Assembly: GCA_963575745.1 (NCBI GenBank)
Contig: CAUYUJ010000848.1
Span: 32,501 to 96,500, forward strand
Source: Prorocentrum cordatum
Lineage: Eukaryota > Sar > Dinophyceae > Prorocentrales > Prorocentraceae
Length of the DNA: 64,000 nucleotides
Reading direction: 5' to 3'
The position numbers and the translations under genes were made by a program. Below, in pieces: positions 10,968 to 21,779 of the stretch. The stretch's first letter is position 1. Each line of letters begins with the position of its first letter. Under the pieces are notes generated by a model. The model did no database searches. It had not been told where the DNA came from and saw nothing but the letters and a program-made list of their open reading frames with translations.

Positions 10968-11022
10968 CTGTGAGGGTCGGGGGGAGGCGCCCTGGGGAAA
11001 CAAAAAAAGGCTCCGTGGGCTC

Positions 11023-11125
11023 CTTCTCGGAATTTGCCGGCATGGCTGCGCTGCTTCGCTAAAAAGGTGCAGACCTGCGAGCTCCCCCCGTCTAGTGATG
11101 CTTGAGCCTCGAGCCAGCGTTGCGG
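11023..11125 (-). pseudogene. EFL: Solo EFL 5' fragment (leader plus MPANSEK)
   Basis: The minus strand has an EFL leader with GGCTCGAGGCTCAAG (exact GGCTCAAG at the end) followed by ATG and the MPANSEK codons (11043-11023), then diverges at AAG|GAGCCC into spacer DNA. It resembles the leader of the 31758 copy more than that of its neighbour. The breakpoint falls at the same codon where the split copies have their intron. It is a truncated duplicate or an exon 1 that lost its partner. Confidence 0.75.
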
Positions 11126-11127
11126 AC

Positions 11128-11705
11128 GCCCCGAAGGCCCCCAAGAGGGCCCCGAGACGGCCCAAGAGGCCTCGAAGACAGCCCAAGATGGGCCCAAGAG
11201 GTCCCCACGAGGGGCCCAAAAGGGGCCCAAGAGGGGGAGCCCGAACTGACATTTCGAGACCTCCGCCCCACGAGGCCTCCTGGAAAACTCACAGGGGCCG
11301 CAAGAGGCTCCCCAGACTCCTCCCAGAGGCCCCAGGCGGCTCTAAAAATGCCTCCAAGGGACCCTCGAGAGGCATCCGAAGAGACCCATCCATAATACCA
11401 TGCTTCCAAGAGGTCTGTGACCCAAAATCCAGGCACGGTGGTGGGATGGGCCAAATACCACAATATCTCTGCGTCTCGAGGCCCGAGTGGGAATGTCCTC
11501 TGGTCCTGTGTTGTCCTGAATGGACGAGTATGGCCCGTGGGGCTTCCCGCTGGACTTGTCCCAAAGCTAGGGGGTCCAAAACAGGCCAAGAGGGCGGCAA
11601 AAAGCCCCCCAGGCGATCCGAATGGGCTCCGAGACGGCCGAAGAACGCTCCAGAACGGCCCAATATGGCCCTCAGACGGCACAGGACCAGGCCCCGAAAA
11701 CGCCC
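11128..11705. repeat. CCAAGA-word dispersed repeat, locus 2
   Basis: Contains the family landmarks: GACATTTCGAGACC near 11248 and CCAGGCACGGTGGTGGGATG near 11430. A second block of CCAAGA words runs from 11575 to 11705. Bases 11706-12216 show no gene or repeat that I recognise. Confidence 0.75.
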
Positions 11706-12216
11706 TATATAGCAAAGCTCAAGGATAGCATACTCGCACCACAACTTTGGCCATAGACGCAGCACCATCTGAGGCAGCGAAACGTGGGAGGGATCCACAC
11801 TGGGGCAGTGGGTGAGGTTCCGTCTGGGGCACGAAACGTGCGAGAAGTGTGCTGAAAAGAAGTGCGGGCTGCAAATTTGCGACTAGGACCCGTAAGCGGG
11901 ACTCCATACAATATAGGGCACGTCTCACCACAAACCTTTATTTGTTACGAAAGAAAGGACATGTGCTCAAAATGTTCGAGAAACCCAGGCTCTTCGGACC
12001 AAGATTGCCAAGGACGGCCCCATAGCTGGCCCCAAGTTGGTTCAAGAAGCGACCAAGGTGGACAAAAAAGCCCACACAAGGTTGGGGCTCACAAAACGGC
12101 CTCATAAGGGCCCCAGAGACAGTCAAGGCGGCCTAAGGGGCCTCCGTCATGCCCCAGGATACACTCGAGATTGCCTCGGCCGACCCAAGAATACCGCCAC
12201 CGTGCTCTGAGGCACG

Positions 12217-12465
12217 AGCAGGAGGAGGAGGAGGAGGAGGAGGAGGAGGAGGAGGAGGAGGAGGAGGAGGAGGAGGAGGAGGAGGAGGGCAAGGGGGAGG
12301 AGGGAGGGAGGGAGAAGGAGGAGGAGGGGGGAGGGGGGGGGGGAGGGGGGGGGGGGAAGGAGGAGGAGGAGGGGAGGAGGAGGAGGAGGAGGAGGAAGAG
12401 GAGGAGGAGGGGGAGGAGGGAGGGAGGAGGAGGAGGGAGGATGAGGAGGGAGGAGGGAGGAGCAG
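12217..12465. repeat. (GGA)n microsatellite
   Basis: GGA triplets with long G runs near 12330-12355. Confidence 0.97.
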
Positions 12466-12539
12466 ATCCCCTCGAAGTTATCTGCAGGGAACGCTGTAAA
12501 CATTACTTTAGGGACTGGGGGGCCCAAGTTTCCAGATCG

Positions 12540-13420
12540 TCCGAGGGTCGGTCGCGTGATTTTCCAAAGTCCAGGGGGCCCCAGGACGGGCCAGGCCAAG
12601 AGGGCCCCAAGAAGCGCTCAAAAGGGCCCAAGACGGCCCCGAGTCGCCCCAAGACAGCTCCAAGACGCCTAGACGGCCCCAAGACGGCCGAAGAGGCCCC
12701 CAAGACGCCCCAAAAGGGCTCCTAGAGGCCACCCAAGAGGGCCAGGATGAAGCTTCGATTCTCTTGTTTTTTTGAAAGATTTGAATGTTCCCGCCTTTTC
12801 TAGCTTTCAACGCTCCAAAACGACCCAAGGCGCCCCAAAGATCGCCCTAAGGCAACCCAAGAGGCCCCGAAGAGCGCTCCTAGACGGCCCAAGGTAACGC
12901 GAAGCAGCCAAAGAGGCCCCCCAAGCCTGCCCAAGAAGACCCGAAGAGAGGCCCCAGAGAGGCCCCCAAGGGGGAACACGCACCAACATTTTGAGCCCTT
13001 CGCTTTTAAATTGCCTCCAAGACCGTTAGCAGGCCCCAAAGAGGTCCCCCACAAGACCCAGGAGGCCAACAAAATGCCCAATTTAAGCCCCAAGGAGCCC
13101 CCAAAAGACTCCCGGGAGGACCCCAAGTGACCCCAAAACCGAATCTAATATGCTCCCGAAAAAGCTCCCCCAAGAGATCCCCACAAACATCCCAGAGGCT
13201 TCAGACTGACAACACAGGCACGGTAGCGGGAGAGGCCGGTGACCACTACTTAGATGCAGCACACAAAACAAAAAGTTGGCCAGTGCGGGCCCCAAGCAGT
13301 GCGTTCTGGCATCCGGTGCGTTGTCCTATGTGGTACAAGCTAGTGGGGTCATCGATATGGTGCAATATAGGCGGTGCAAGCTATGTGATGCAAGCTGCGC
13401 TGTGCAAACTATATGGGGCA
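12540..13420. repeat. CCAAGA-word dispersed repeat, locus 3, followed by TGTGGTGCAAG module
   Basis: Family landmarks are TTTTCTAGCTTTCAACGCTCC near 12795 (start type), ACATTTTGAGCCCTT near 12985 (middle type) and CAGGCACGGTAGCGGGAGAGG near 13215 (end type). From about 13320 to 13420 a short run of ATGTGGTACAAGCTA-like words follows, the first module of the compound repeat. The same succession occurs at 29520-30560. Confidence 0.7.
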
Positions 13421-14375
13421 ATTCGCCCTGCCGAAATTGAAATTGACAACTCCACTGCTCACGCAATCATCCCACCCATCCACCCGGCACTTAATCTGCA
13501 AAACCCATGCGGCAGCGATTGCGATGACTGCTTAACGATGGCTGCTGCATAGCTGCGACCATGCTAGCGCGCAGGTTCGCGCGCAGAGCGGCCAGCTAGT
13601 CTGGCGCGACCGACGCGGCCGCGGTGGCGCTGACCGCCAGGCACTCCCCAGCGCGTCTCGCAGGCCGAGCGAGTCCGTGGTTTGGGCGGGGGCAGTATCA
13701 TGGCATCATGGCGACGTCGACAATGGCAGACGCGATGATGTTAGTAGCGATGCTGGCGACGATGGTGACACTGACGACAAGGCCAATGACGGCGCAGATG
13801 CTGCTCACGCCGATGACGATGCTGGTGTCCACGTGACGGGGAAGGTTTGGGAAGATTTCGACATGCACGCGCGGCCGACGCACGCAAGTGGCGTGTTATT
13901 TCGCAGGGATCGTGCCCCCCCTCCCCCGCACACGCGCCATGGAGTCCGAATGATCTCAACATACGCGCGCGAGAAGCTGGTTTGGTCGCATCGGATGGAG
14001 ATGTTGGAAACTTGTGGTTTCCCCCCCGAGATCGCCAGAGCGCGCGTCGACTGGTTTGAAAATTCATGTTACGACGCTAACGGGTTCTGAAGGAAATCGA
14101 CATGAGCGCGTAACGACGCGCGCGCGTGCACTTTGTTATATATCTTGCAAGGGGTTCTTGAAAACGGATGATCTGCGACAAACGAATGGTGTCAGCGCAA
14201 AGTGTTATTTGACGCGGATGATGGGGGGGCGTCGGTACCGGTTTGGCTGGGACGATACGGGTTCACATTTAGAATGAACAATGGGGCAGAATAACATGTG
14301 AATTGCCTATCCGCAGGGGAGCGGATCATTCTGGGGGGGAGGGCGGTAGATCCGAATTCCTTCATAGAAGTGGAA
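13421..14375. other. Unassigned stretch
   Basis: No recognisable gene. A 137-codon plus frame (13677-14090) begins in a GATGAC-like simple sequence and has no family match that I can name. A 60 bp GATGACGCTG-type repeat lies around 13730-13830. Confidence 0.4.
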
Positions 14376-15115
14376 ATGTATGTGGTGCAACTTTTGTGGT
14401 GCGATATCTGTGGCGTGAGCTACGGCATGTAAGCTATGCAGTACAAACTACGTGGTCTAAGATGTGTGGTGCAAGCTATGTGGTGCAATCTATGTGGCGA
14501 AAGTGACGGTTGCAGTATACGCGGTGTAAAACTAGTTGGAGCAATACATGTGGCGAGAGCTATGATGTGCAATGTATGTGGTGCAAATGTATGTGGTCCT
14601 ATATGTGTGGTGCACTCAATGCGATGTAACATGTGTGGTGCAACGTATATGGTACCAACTGCTCGTTGCAATATACGTTAAGCAACCTATGTGGTACAAT
14701 CGGTGTGGTGCAATTCAGGTGGTGCAAACTACGTGGTGCTACACATGTGCTGCAATGGCCATGCTGGAGTGCCAAGCAGTGCCAAGCAGTGCCAAGCAAT
14801 GCCACGCAGTGCAAAACAATGCAACGCAGCGCAACGCAAGCCGGGCGGGGGGTGCGGCGACGAGGCGGCGGGCGGCGACGAGGCGGCGACGGCGGCCGCA
14901 TGGCGGTCAGAGCGACGGGCAAGCCCAGAGCAACGGGGCGGCGACGGCGACCACATAGCCGCCAGACCGACGGGCAGGCCCCGAAGAGGGGCGGCGACGA
15001 GGCGGCGACGGCGCGGCGACGGCGACCATTCAGCCGCCATGCCGACGGGCCCGCCGAGCTCCTTCGAGAAGGAATGAGAACCCCCAAGTGCAAGCACTGT
15101 TCGGGGGACATGCGC
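14376..15115 (+). repeat. Compound three-module repeat, copy 2
   Basis: Module order is TGTGGTGCAA words (14376-14750), GCAGTGCCAAGCAATGCC words (14760-14840), GGCGGCGACGG words with ATAGCCGCCAGACCGACGGGC (14845-15060), then a tail with TTCGAGAAGGAATGAG and CCAAGTGCAAGCACTG near 15095. Confidence 0.75.
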
Positions 15116-15277
15116 ATACATTCACGAACGGCACGATCACGCCCAACATCTTGAACTTCGATCCTCGTTCCACCTTCGCCCCACCGCCCTTCCGGGCTGC
15201 GAGCGGCGGAGCCGAGGAGCCGCGGAGCCGTCTGGGCCTCGTGAGTCTAGACCTCCGTCAGCTGGGCCCGCCTCCTC

Positions 15278-15335
15278 CCTTCCTCCTCCTCCTCCTCCTC
15301 CTCCTCCTCCTCCTCCTCCTCCTCCTTCTCCTCCG
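15278..15335. repeat. (CTC)n microsatellite
   Basis: About 17 CTC units. Confidence 0.95.
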
Positions 15336-15359
15336 CCCTCTCCCCTCCCGACTGCGCGA

Positions 15360-16256
15360 TGCCCTGCAAACGAATACCAAGCAATGCGAAGCAATGCCAA
15401 GCAACGCAAAGTGATGCAACGCAAAGCCAGGCAAAGAAATGCCAAACAATGTAAGGCAGTACAAGGCAACGCAAAGCAAGTAATGCGAAGCAATGCGTTG
15501 CAAGGCAACGCAACGCAGAGAAATACTAAATGACGCAGCAGAGCAAATGAATGCAAACCCATGCAAACCAACGCAGAGCAGTGCAAGCCAATGCAAGGCA
15601 ACGCAAAGCCATGCAGAGCCAATCAACGCAAATCAATGCGAAGCCGTGAAGAGCGTGGCAACGCAACGCAAACCAATGACATCTCATGCAGGGCAATGTA
15701 AAGCAATGTAGCGCAACGCAGAGCAGTGCAAAACAAGAGCGAGGCGGCGACGGGGCGGCGACGGGGAGCCGCCAGACCACCGATCGCGCCCCGACGACGG
15801 GCCGCGACGGGGCGGCGGCGGCGGCGGCGGCCACGGAGCCGCCGGACCGTCAGGCCCGCCCAGACGCTGTGCGGCGACGAGGCGGCGACGGGGCGGCGGC
15901 GACGGCGGCCACGGAGCCGCCGGACCGTCAGGGCGGCCCTGACGACGGGCGGCGGCGACGGCGAGCACACAGCCGCCAGAGCGTCGGGGCGGCCCTGACG
16001 ACGGGCGGCGACGGGGCGGCGACGAGGCGGCGATGGCGAGCACGGAGCCGCCAGAGCGCCAACCACGCCCAGACGACGGGCGGCGACGGGGCGGCGGCGC
16101 CGACCACGGAGCCGCCAGGCCGCCCGCCATGCAGGCCCAGACGACGGGCGGCGGCGGGGCGGCGACGGCGACCAGGGAGCCACCAGACCGCCACGCAGGC
16201 CCAGTTCCTTAGAAGACAAGTAAGAGCCCCTAAATGCAAGCATTGCTTGAGGAAGT
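15360..16256 (+). repeat. Compound repeat, copy 3 (modules 2 and 3 plus tail)
   Basis: AAGCAATGCGAAGCAATGCC words (15375-15735) lead into GGCGGCGACGGGG words interleaved with GGAGCCGCCAGACC (15745-16200), then the tail TCCTTAGAAGACAAG and AAATGCAAGCATTGCTTG near 16235. The TGTGGTGCAA module is absent. Confidence 0.75.
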
Positions 16257-16443
16257 GACACAACAGCTGGGGGAAGACACAGATCGTCTTGGCTCGCTGG
16301 AGGCGGCTTCGATATACTCGTACGTAGTGTGCATTTCTTTCGCCAATCCCGTAGCCAACAAAGTCACGCCAAGGCGGGCGCGCGTTCTCTCACAGGATGC
16401 CGGAAGGATACGTGCGTGATCGAAAGCTCGCCTCTCTCCCAGC
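16257..16443 (-). other. EFL 3' flank, second subclass
   Basis: CTTCGATAT, GCCAATCCCGTAGCCAA and GGATGCCGGAAGGATACGTG recur at the same distance below the stop codon of the copy at 35574 (35415-35570), and in part below those at 49495 and 51450. This is probably 3' untranslated sequence. Confidence 0.6.
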
Positions 16444-17847
16444 TTACTTCTTCTTGCCACCGGCGCCGCCCTCCTCCTTGCGCTCACACGAGATGACCTT
16501 GCCAAGCATCACAACGCCGTTGCCGTCCATGAACGCCACGCGCGACAGGCCCTCGCAGTTCTTGAAGGTGTCGCACACCAGCGGCTGCTGCGGCTGGAAG
16601 CTGCACTGAGCCATCTCGTTGGACTTAAGGGAGTGGGGGTCCTCCATCTTCTTGCCGCCCGTCTCCTTGCCCATCTTCCACTTCAGCTTGCTGATGCGGC
16701 ACGCCGCGCGCCCGCATCGCACGAAGCCGATCGGGGAGTAGCCGACCTTGATCTCATTGGGGATATCGAGCACCTGGATCTGCGCGTCGAACTCTTTCGT
16801 CTGACCCAGCGTGGTGTCCTTCTTGTAGACCATCACGTCGCCCGAGCGGGGCATGTTGTTCTTGTCGAGGCCCTTGATGTTGAGGCCAACGTTGTCCCCA
16901 GGGTTGGCAAAGTCGACGCGCTGGTGGTGCATCTCCACGGTGAACACCTTGCCAGTGCACGGGTTCGAAGCGGTGTGCGTGGGCAGGAACACTACCTCCT
17001 CGCCCGGCTTCACCACGCCCTGCTCCACGCGCCCAGCGAGCACATCGCCGACACCCTTGATCTTGTAAATGCCGGAAATCGGCATGCGCATTGGCGCGCT
17101 GGTGGGACGCTCCGGCACGCGGCACATCACGTCAAGCACATCGTAGACGGTGTCCACGTGGATGGTCTCCTTGCCGTACTCGACATCGCAGCCCTTCCAC
17201 CAGCCCATGTTGTCAGACTTTTTCAGAAGGTTGTCGCCCATCCAGCCAGAGATGGGCATCACCGGCGTCCCCTTCTCGACGAAGTCCTTCTTCCACCCAA
17301 CCTTGACCAGCATGCTCTTCATCTCGTTTGCGATCTCGTCATAGCGGGACTGCTTATATCCAGCGGTGTCACAATCCATCTTGTTGACGCCAATACAGAT
17401 CTGCTTCACGCCCAGCAAGTTGATCAAGCGGGAGTGCTGGCGAGTCTGCCCCTGGATCTCGCCAGCCTTGTGGTTGCCCTTGGCAATGGCGGTCGTGAAG
17501 TTACCGTCGGCCGGGACCATGATAAGCGCAACGTCCGCCTGGGAAGCGCCAGTGATCATGTTCTTGATGAAATCGCGATGGCCTGGGGCATCGATGACGG
17601 TGTAGTGCCACTTCTCGGTGTAGAACTCCTTGGTGGTGCACGCGATGGTCACGCCGCGCTCGCGCTCCTCCTTCTGGCGGTCCATGTAGAATGCGAAGGC
17701 GAAGGAGCCCTTGCCTAGGCGCTCGGCCTCCGCCTTCAGCTTCTCGAGCTCACGCTCAGGCAGTCCGCCCAGCTCGAAGATCAGGCGGCCAGTGGTGGTG
17801 CTCTTGCCACTGTCGACGTGGCCGCAGATCACAATGGACAGATGCTC
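16444..17847 (-). CDS. EFL: EFL split copy, exon 2 (first split gene)
   Basis: Exon 2 encodes residues 8-474 (EHLSIV to KKK) with every GTPase motif of the intronless copies. Upstream of GAGCATCTG the sequence does not match the intronless copies: it reads ...GTGCGAG before the exon, an AG|G acceptor. The missing residues MPANSEK are at 24499-24519, in phase 0. Joined, the two exons total 1425 bases, exactly the intronless length, and give the same junction. The frame also stays open a further 40 codons into the intron, but that extension has no EFL similarity. The gene looks functional if the GA-AG intron is spliced. Confidence 0.93.
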   Translation of the reverse strand, partial: EHLSIVICGHVDSGKSTTTGRLIFELGGLPERELEKLKAEAERLGKGSFAFAFYMDRQKEERERGVTIACTTKEFYTEKWHYTVIDAPGHRDFIKNMITGASQADVALIMVPADGNFTTAIAKGNHKAGEIQGQTRQHSRLINLLGVKQICIGVNKMDCDTAGYKQSRYDEIANEMKSMLVKVGWKKDFVEKGTPVMPISGWMGDNLLKKSDNMGWWKGCDVEYGKETIHVDTVYDVLDVMCRVPERPTSAPMRMPISGIYKIKGVGDVLAGRVEQGVVKPGEEVVFLPTHTASNPCTGKVFTVEMHHQRVDFANPGDNVGLNIKGLDKNNMPRSGDVMVYKKDTTLGQTKEFDAQIQVLDIPNEIKVGYSPIGFVRCGRAACRISKLKWKMGKETGGKKMEDPHSLKSNEMAQCSFQPQQPLVCDTFKNCEGLSRVAFMDGNGVVMLGKVISCERKEEGGAGGKKK

Positions 17848-18633
17848 CTCGCACAGCGGACCCGACTGCCGACGCCGTGTTTTTGCTCTACATGGGCCCT
17901 GCGGCTCTCGACAGGCGTTTCGCCGCGGGGTGTGTTCATGGCCCTGAGGACCGCAATGACGTTCCAAAGGGCGATACCGTCAACAACAAGCATACCCGTC
18001 TTATGCTTTTCGAGACGCCTACAGGTACAGGCACAAGAGCAGACTAAGACCGAATGACCATCGCAGGTAGCAGCACACGTGCAGAGGGAGACGGGAAGAC
18101 GGCATGGCACCTGTAATCGCTAGCGGCGGATAGAAGCGCGACAACCGCCCTGACATGCAAGAGGACTCATCGCCATCAATGTCTCCCCCCCTTCCTGAAT
18201 CGTCGTACCTCCCCCCACTCTACCTCACTCACTCGCTCTTCCTACCTTTAGGTCGGGCATGTCCTCCTACAGGGGGATTTTGGCCGAACTACCCTGCTAC
18301 GTACCCAACCCTTTTGTTCGAGTGGAAAGAAATGTAGGACAATATCGGCAGGAACAACGACACTGCTGGCGCGGCGAATTGGTGTGCAAGCTACATGGGA
18401 TGCGCGCACGTTGCACGACTCACAGGACAGCAATCGACGGGACGAGGATCGGGGGCGGAAACGACGGGCAGAATAATGACGGAGTTGTGAGGGCGGGGAG
18501 CCATCGCGGCAGCAGCAGAACAGAACAGGTGACAGGGGGAATAGGGTGACGATGACAGTGGTGGGAGGAAACAGATGAGCACCGCTGTCTTCAGTAGCTG
18601 GCTAAACATGCAGCGCTGGCCTACGCTGGCTCT

Positions 18634-20570
18634 CAGCAGCCCTCGAAAGTGGCGACAGTTTCGCAGGTCGCAGCCCCTCAAGGATGGCGAGGTCACGTCT
18701 GAATCTGCGGCGAGTACCCACTATGCTGCCCCCCCCCAGCAGCCCTCGAAAGTGGCGACAATTTCATAGATCGCAGCCCCCAAAGAGTGTCTCCCCCCCA
18801 GCAGCCCTCGAACGTGGCGACAGCTTCGCAGGTTGCAGCACCACAAGGATGGCGAGGTCTAATCTGAATCTGCGGCGAGTGCCCACTATGATGGCCCCCC
18901 AGCAGCCCTCGAACGTGGCGACAGTTTCATAGATCGCAGCCCCCCAGGGATGGCGAGGTCTAATCTGAATCTGCGGCGAGTGCCCGATCTGTTGGCCCCC
19001 CAGCAACCCTCGAAAGTGGCGACAGTTTCACAGATCGCAGCCACCCAGGGACGGCGAGGTCGAATCTGAAGCTGCGGCGAGTACCCACTATGTTGGTCCC
19101 CCCAGCAGCCCTCGAAAGTGGCAACAGCTTCACAGATCGCAGCCCCCGAGTGATGGCGAGGTCAAGTCTGAATCCGCGGCGGGTGCCCACTGTGCTGGTC
19201 CCCCCAGCAGCCCCCAAAAGTGGCGACAGTTTCGCAGATCGCAGCGCCCCAGGGACGGCGAGATCTAATCTGAGCCTGCGGCGAGCACCCACGATGCTGG
19301 CCCCCAGCAGCCCTCGAAAGTGGCGACAACTTCTCAGTTCGCAGCCCCCAAGGGATGGCGAGGTCACATCTGAATCTGCGGCGAGTACCCAAAATGCTGC
19401 CCCCCCCAGCAGCCCTCGAAAGCGGCGACAGTTTCGCAGATCGCAGCCCCCCAAAAATGGCGAGGTCTAATCTGAATCCGCGGCGGGTACCCACTATGTG
19501 GCCCCCCACAGCAGCCCTCGAAAGTGGCGACAGTTTCGCAGATCGCAGCCCCCCAAGAATGGCGAGGTCTAATCTGAATCCGCGGCCGGCGGGTGCCCAC
19601 TATGCTGCCCTCCCCAGCAGCCCTCGAAAGTGGTGGCAGATCGCAGCCCCCCGAGGGATGGCGAGGTCGAATCTGAATCTGCGGCGGGTGTCCACTATGC
19701 TGGTCCCCCCAGCAGCCCCCGAAACTGGCGACAATGTTGCAGATCGCAGCCATCCAGGGATGATCTGAATCCGCGGCGGGTTAAGTACCCACTATGCTGC
19801 CCCCCAGGGCGGCTCTCGAAAGTGGCGACAGTTTCGCAGGTCGCAGCCCCTCAAGGAATGGCGAGGTCAAATCTGAATCCGCGGCGGGTACCCACTATGC
19901 TGCCCCCCCCCAGCAGCCCTCGAAAGTGGCGACAGTTTCGCAGATCGCAGCCCCCCAAGAATGGCGAGGTCTAATCTGAATCCGCGGCGGGTACCCACTA
20001 TGCTGCCCCCCCCCCCGCAGCCCTCGAAAGTTGCGACAACTTCGCAGGTCGCAGCCCCCCAGGGATGGCGACGACTAATCTGGATCTGCGGCGAGTGCCC
20101 AATATGTTGGCCCCCCAGCAGCCCTCGAACGTGGCGACAATTTCATAGATCGCAGCCCCCGAGGGATGGCGAGGTCGAATCTGAATCCGCGGCGGGTGCC
20201 CACTATGCTGGTCCCCCCAGCAGCCCCCATAAGTGGCGACAGTTTCACAGATCGCAGCCACCCGAGGGTTGGCGAGGGTTAATCTGAATCCGCGGCGGAT
20301 ACCCACTATGTTGGTCCCCCCAGCAGCCCTCGAAAGTGGCGACAGTTTCGCAGATCGCAGCCCCCCAGGAACGGCGAGGTCTAATCTGAATCTGCGGCGA
20401 GTGCCCACTATGCTGGCCCCCAGCAGCCCTCGAAAGTGGCGACAGTTTCGCAGATCGCAGCCCCCCACGGATGGCGAGGTCTAATCTGAATCCGCGGCGG
20501 GTACCCACTGTGCTGGCCCCCCCAGCAGCCCTCGAACCACAGTTTCGCAGACAGCAGCACCCCAGGGAGG
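18634..20570. repeat. Satellite array, unit about 102 bp, about 19 copies
   Basis: The unit begins CAGCAGCCCTCGAAAGTGGC and contains GACAGTTTCGCAGATCGCAG, ATGGCGAGGTCTAATCTGAA and a CCACTATGCTG word before a C run. Copies differ by substitutions and small indels, mainly in the C run. The unit is 34 codons long in one frame, which produces long repetitive reading frames on both strands. It lies inside an EFL intron. Confidence 0.95.
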
Positions 20571-20724
20571 CGGGGAGAAGGGAGGAAGGAGGAGAAGCAT
20601 GGAGACCGCACTGCTCTATATTCAAAACGAACCCAACGCAGGAGGTCTGGGAAACACTAAAACGTAGTCACCCTTCGGGTGAGAAGGAGGTTGTGGGGGG
20701 GAGAGGAGGGGGAACCAACATCTA

Positions 20725-21305
20725 ACTCAATCGATCTCACTACCGATCTCACACAACGGGACACCACGGGACACCACAGGACACCACGGGACACTTGTCG
20801 ATCTCACTATCGATCTCACTATCGATCTCACTCGAAGAGACACCACGGGACACCACGGGCCACCAGGGGACACCACGGGACACCGCGGGACACCTCTAGA
20901 TCTCACGATCGGTCCCACTATCGATCTCACTATCGATCTCACTCAACGGGACACCATAGGACACCACGGGACACCTCGGGGCACCACATCGATCTCAATA
21001 TCGATCTCACTATCGATCTTACTCAACGGGACACCGCGGGACACCACGGGTCACCACGGGACACCTGTCTATCTCACCATCGGTCTCACTATCGATCTCA
21101 CTCAAAGGGACACCACGGGACACCACGAGGCATCTCTCGATCTCATTATCGGTCTCACTATCGATCTCACTATCGATCTCACTATCGATCTCACTATCGA
21201 TCTCACTCAACGGGACACCACGAGACACCATAGGACACCATAGGACACCACGGGACGCCACGGGACACCACGGCCACAACGGGACACCGCGGGACACCGC
21301 TAGGG
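20725..21305. repeat. Interleaved GATCTCACTATC and GGGACACCAC repeats
   Basis: Blocks of the 12-base word CGATCTCACTAT alternate about seven times with blocks of the 10-base word GGGACACCAC. Confidence 0.93.
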
Positions 21306-21495
21306 CCACGCCGGACGGACGGAGGAGAATCATTGTCTCGGCTTCGCCCTGGTAACGGCGGGTTCGTTCCTCTCGCGCGCCCACGCAGCTTCGCCCCGCC
21401 CGCACGCGCGGCACGAACGAGACGAAACGACTTCCTGGTTGGGGGTCTCCGTCCCACTGCGATCTCACCCCCCAACCTCCGATTCCTCCTGTAGA

Positions 21496-21563
21496 GTTAA
21501 TTCGGGCGTGTCCCCCCTACAGGGGGATCTTCGACGAAAAATACAAATATATATATATATATA

Positions 21564-21652
<89 letters not shown>

Positions 21653-21779
21653 CCAAAAGATACCCCAAAAAAATCAAAAAATAGTCCCCTGACTATTTTG
21701 AAACTATTGTTTGCCTATTTGTGGGTATTTTTTATTGTTCGTCGAAAATCCCCCTGTAGGGGGACAGGCCCGACTTAAC
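21496..21779. mobile_element. 284 bp MITE with 42 bp terminal inverted repeats and poly(A) centre
   Basis: The left arm (21496-21537) and right arm (21738-21779) are inverted copies with about three mismatches and one indel. Each contains the inner palindrome CCCCCTACAGGGGG and ends in GTTAA/TTAAC. CTGTAGAG flanks both ends, a possible 8 bp target duplication, though a second copy of the right end (21780-21805) complicates this. The interior holds an AT tract and an 85-base A run (21567-21651). A solo end is at about 18252-18290. Confidence 0.85.

Noticed and set aside
13677-14090. 137-codon plus frame
   Set aside because: Its first half is a GATGAC-type simple sequence. The second half is not repetitive, but I find no domain, and the opposite strand is equally open.
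17848-17967. N-terminal 40-codon extension of the EFL frame at 16444
   Set aside because: It has no similarity to the intronless EFL start, aligns to intron sequence in the paralog at 36978, and follows an AG|G acceptor.
18634-20570. Possible CRISPR array
   Set aside because: The repeats are contiguous 102 bp units without spacers, in a eukaryotic intron.
21567-21651. 85-base A run as the poly(A) tail of a retrocopy
   Set aside because: It lies between the inverted ends of a MITE and is not preceded by any coding sequence.
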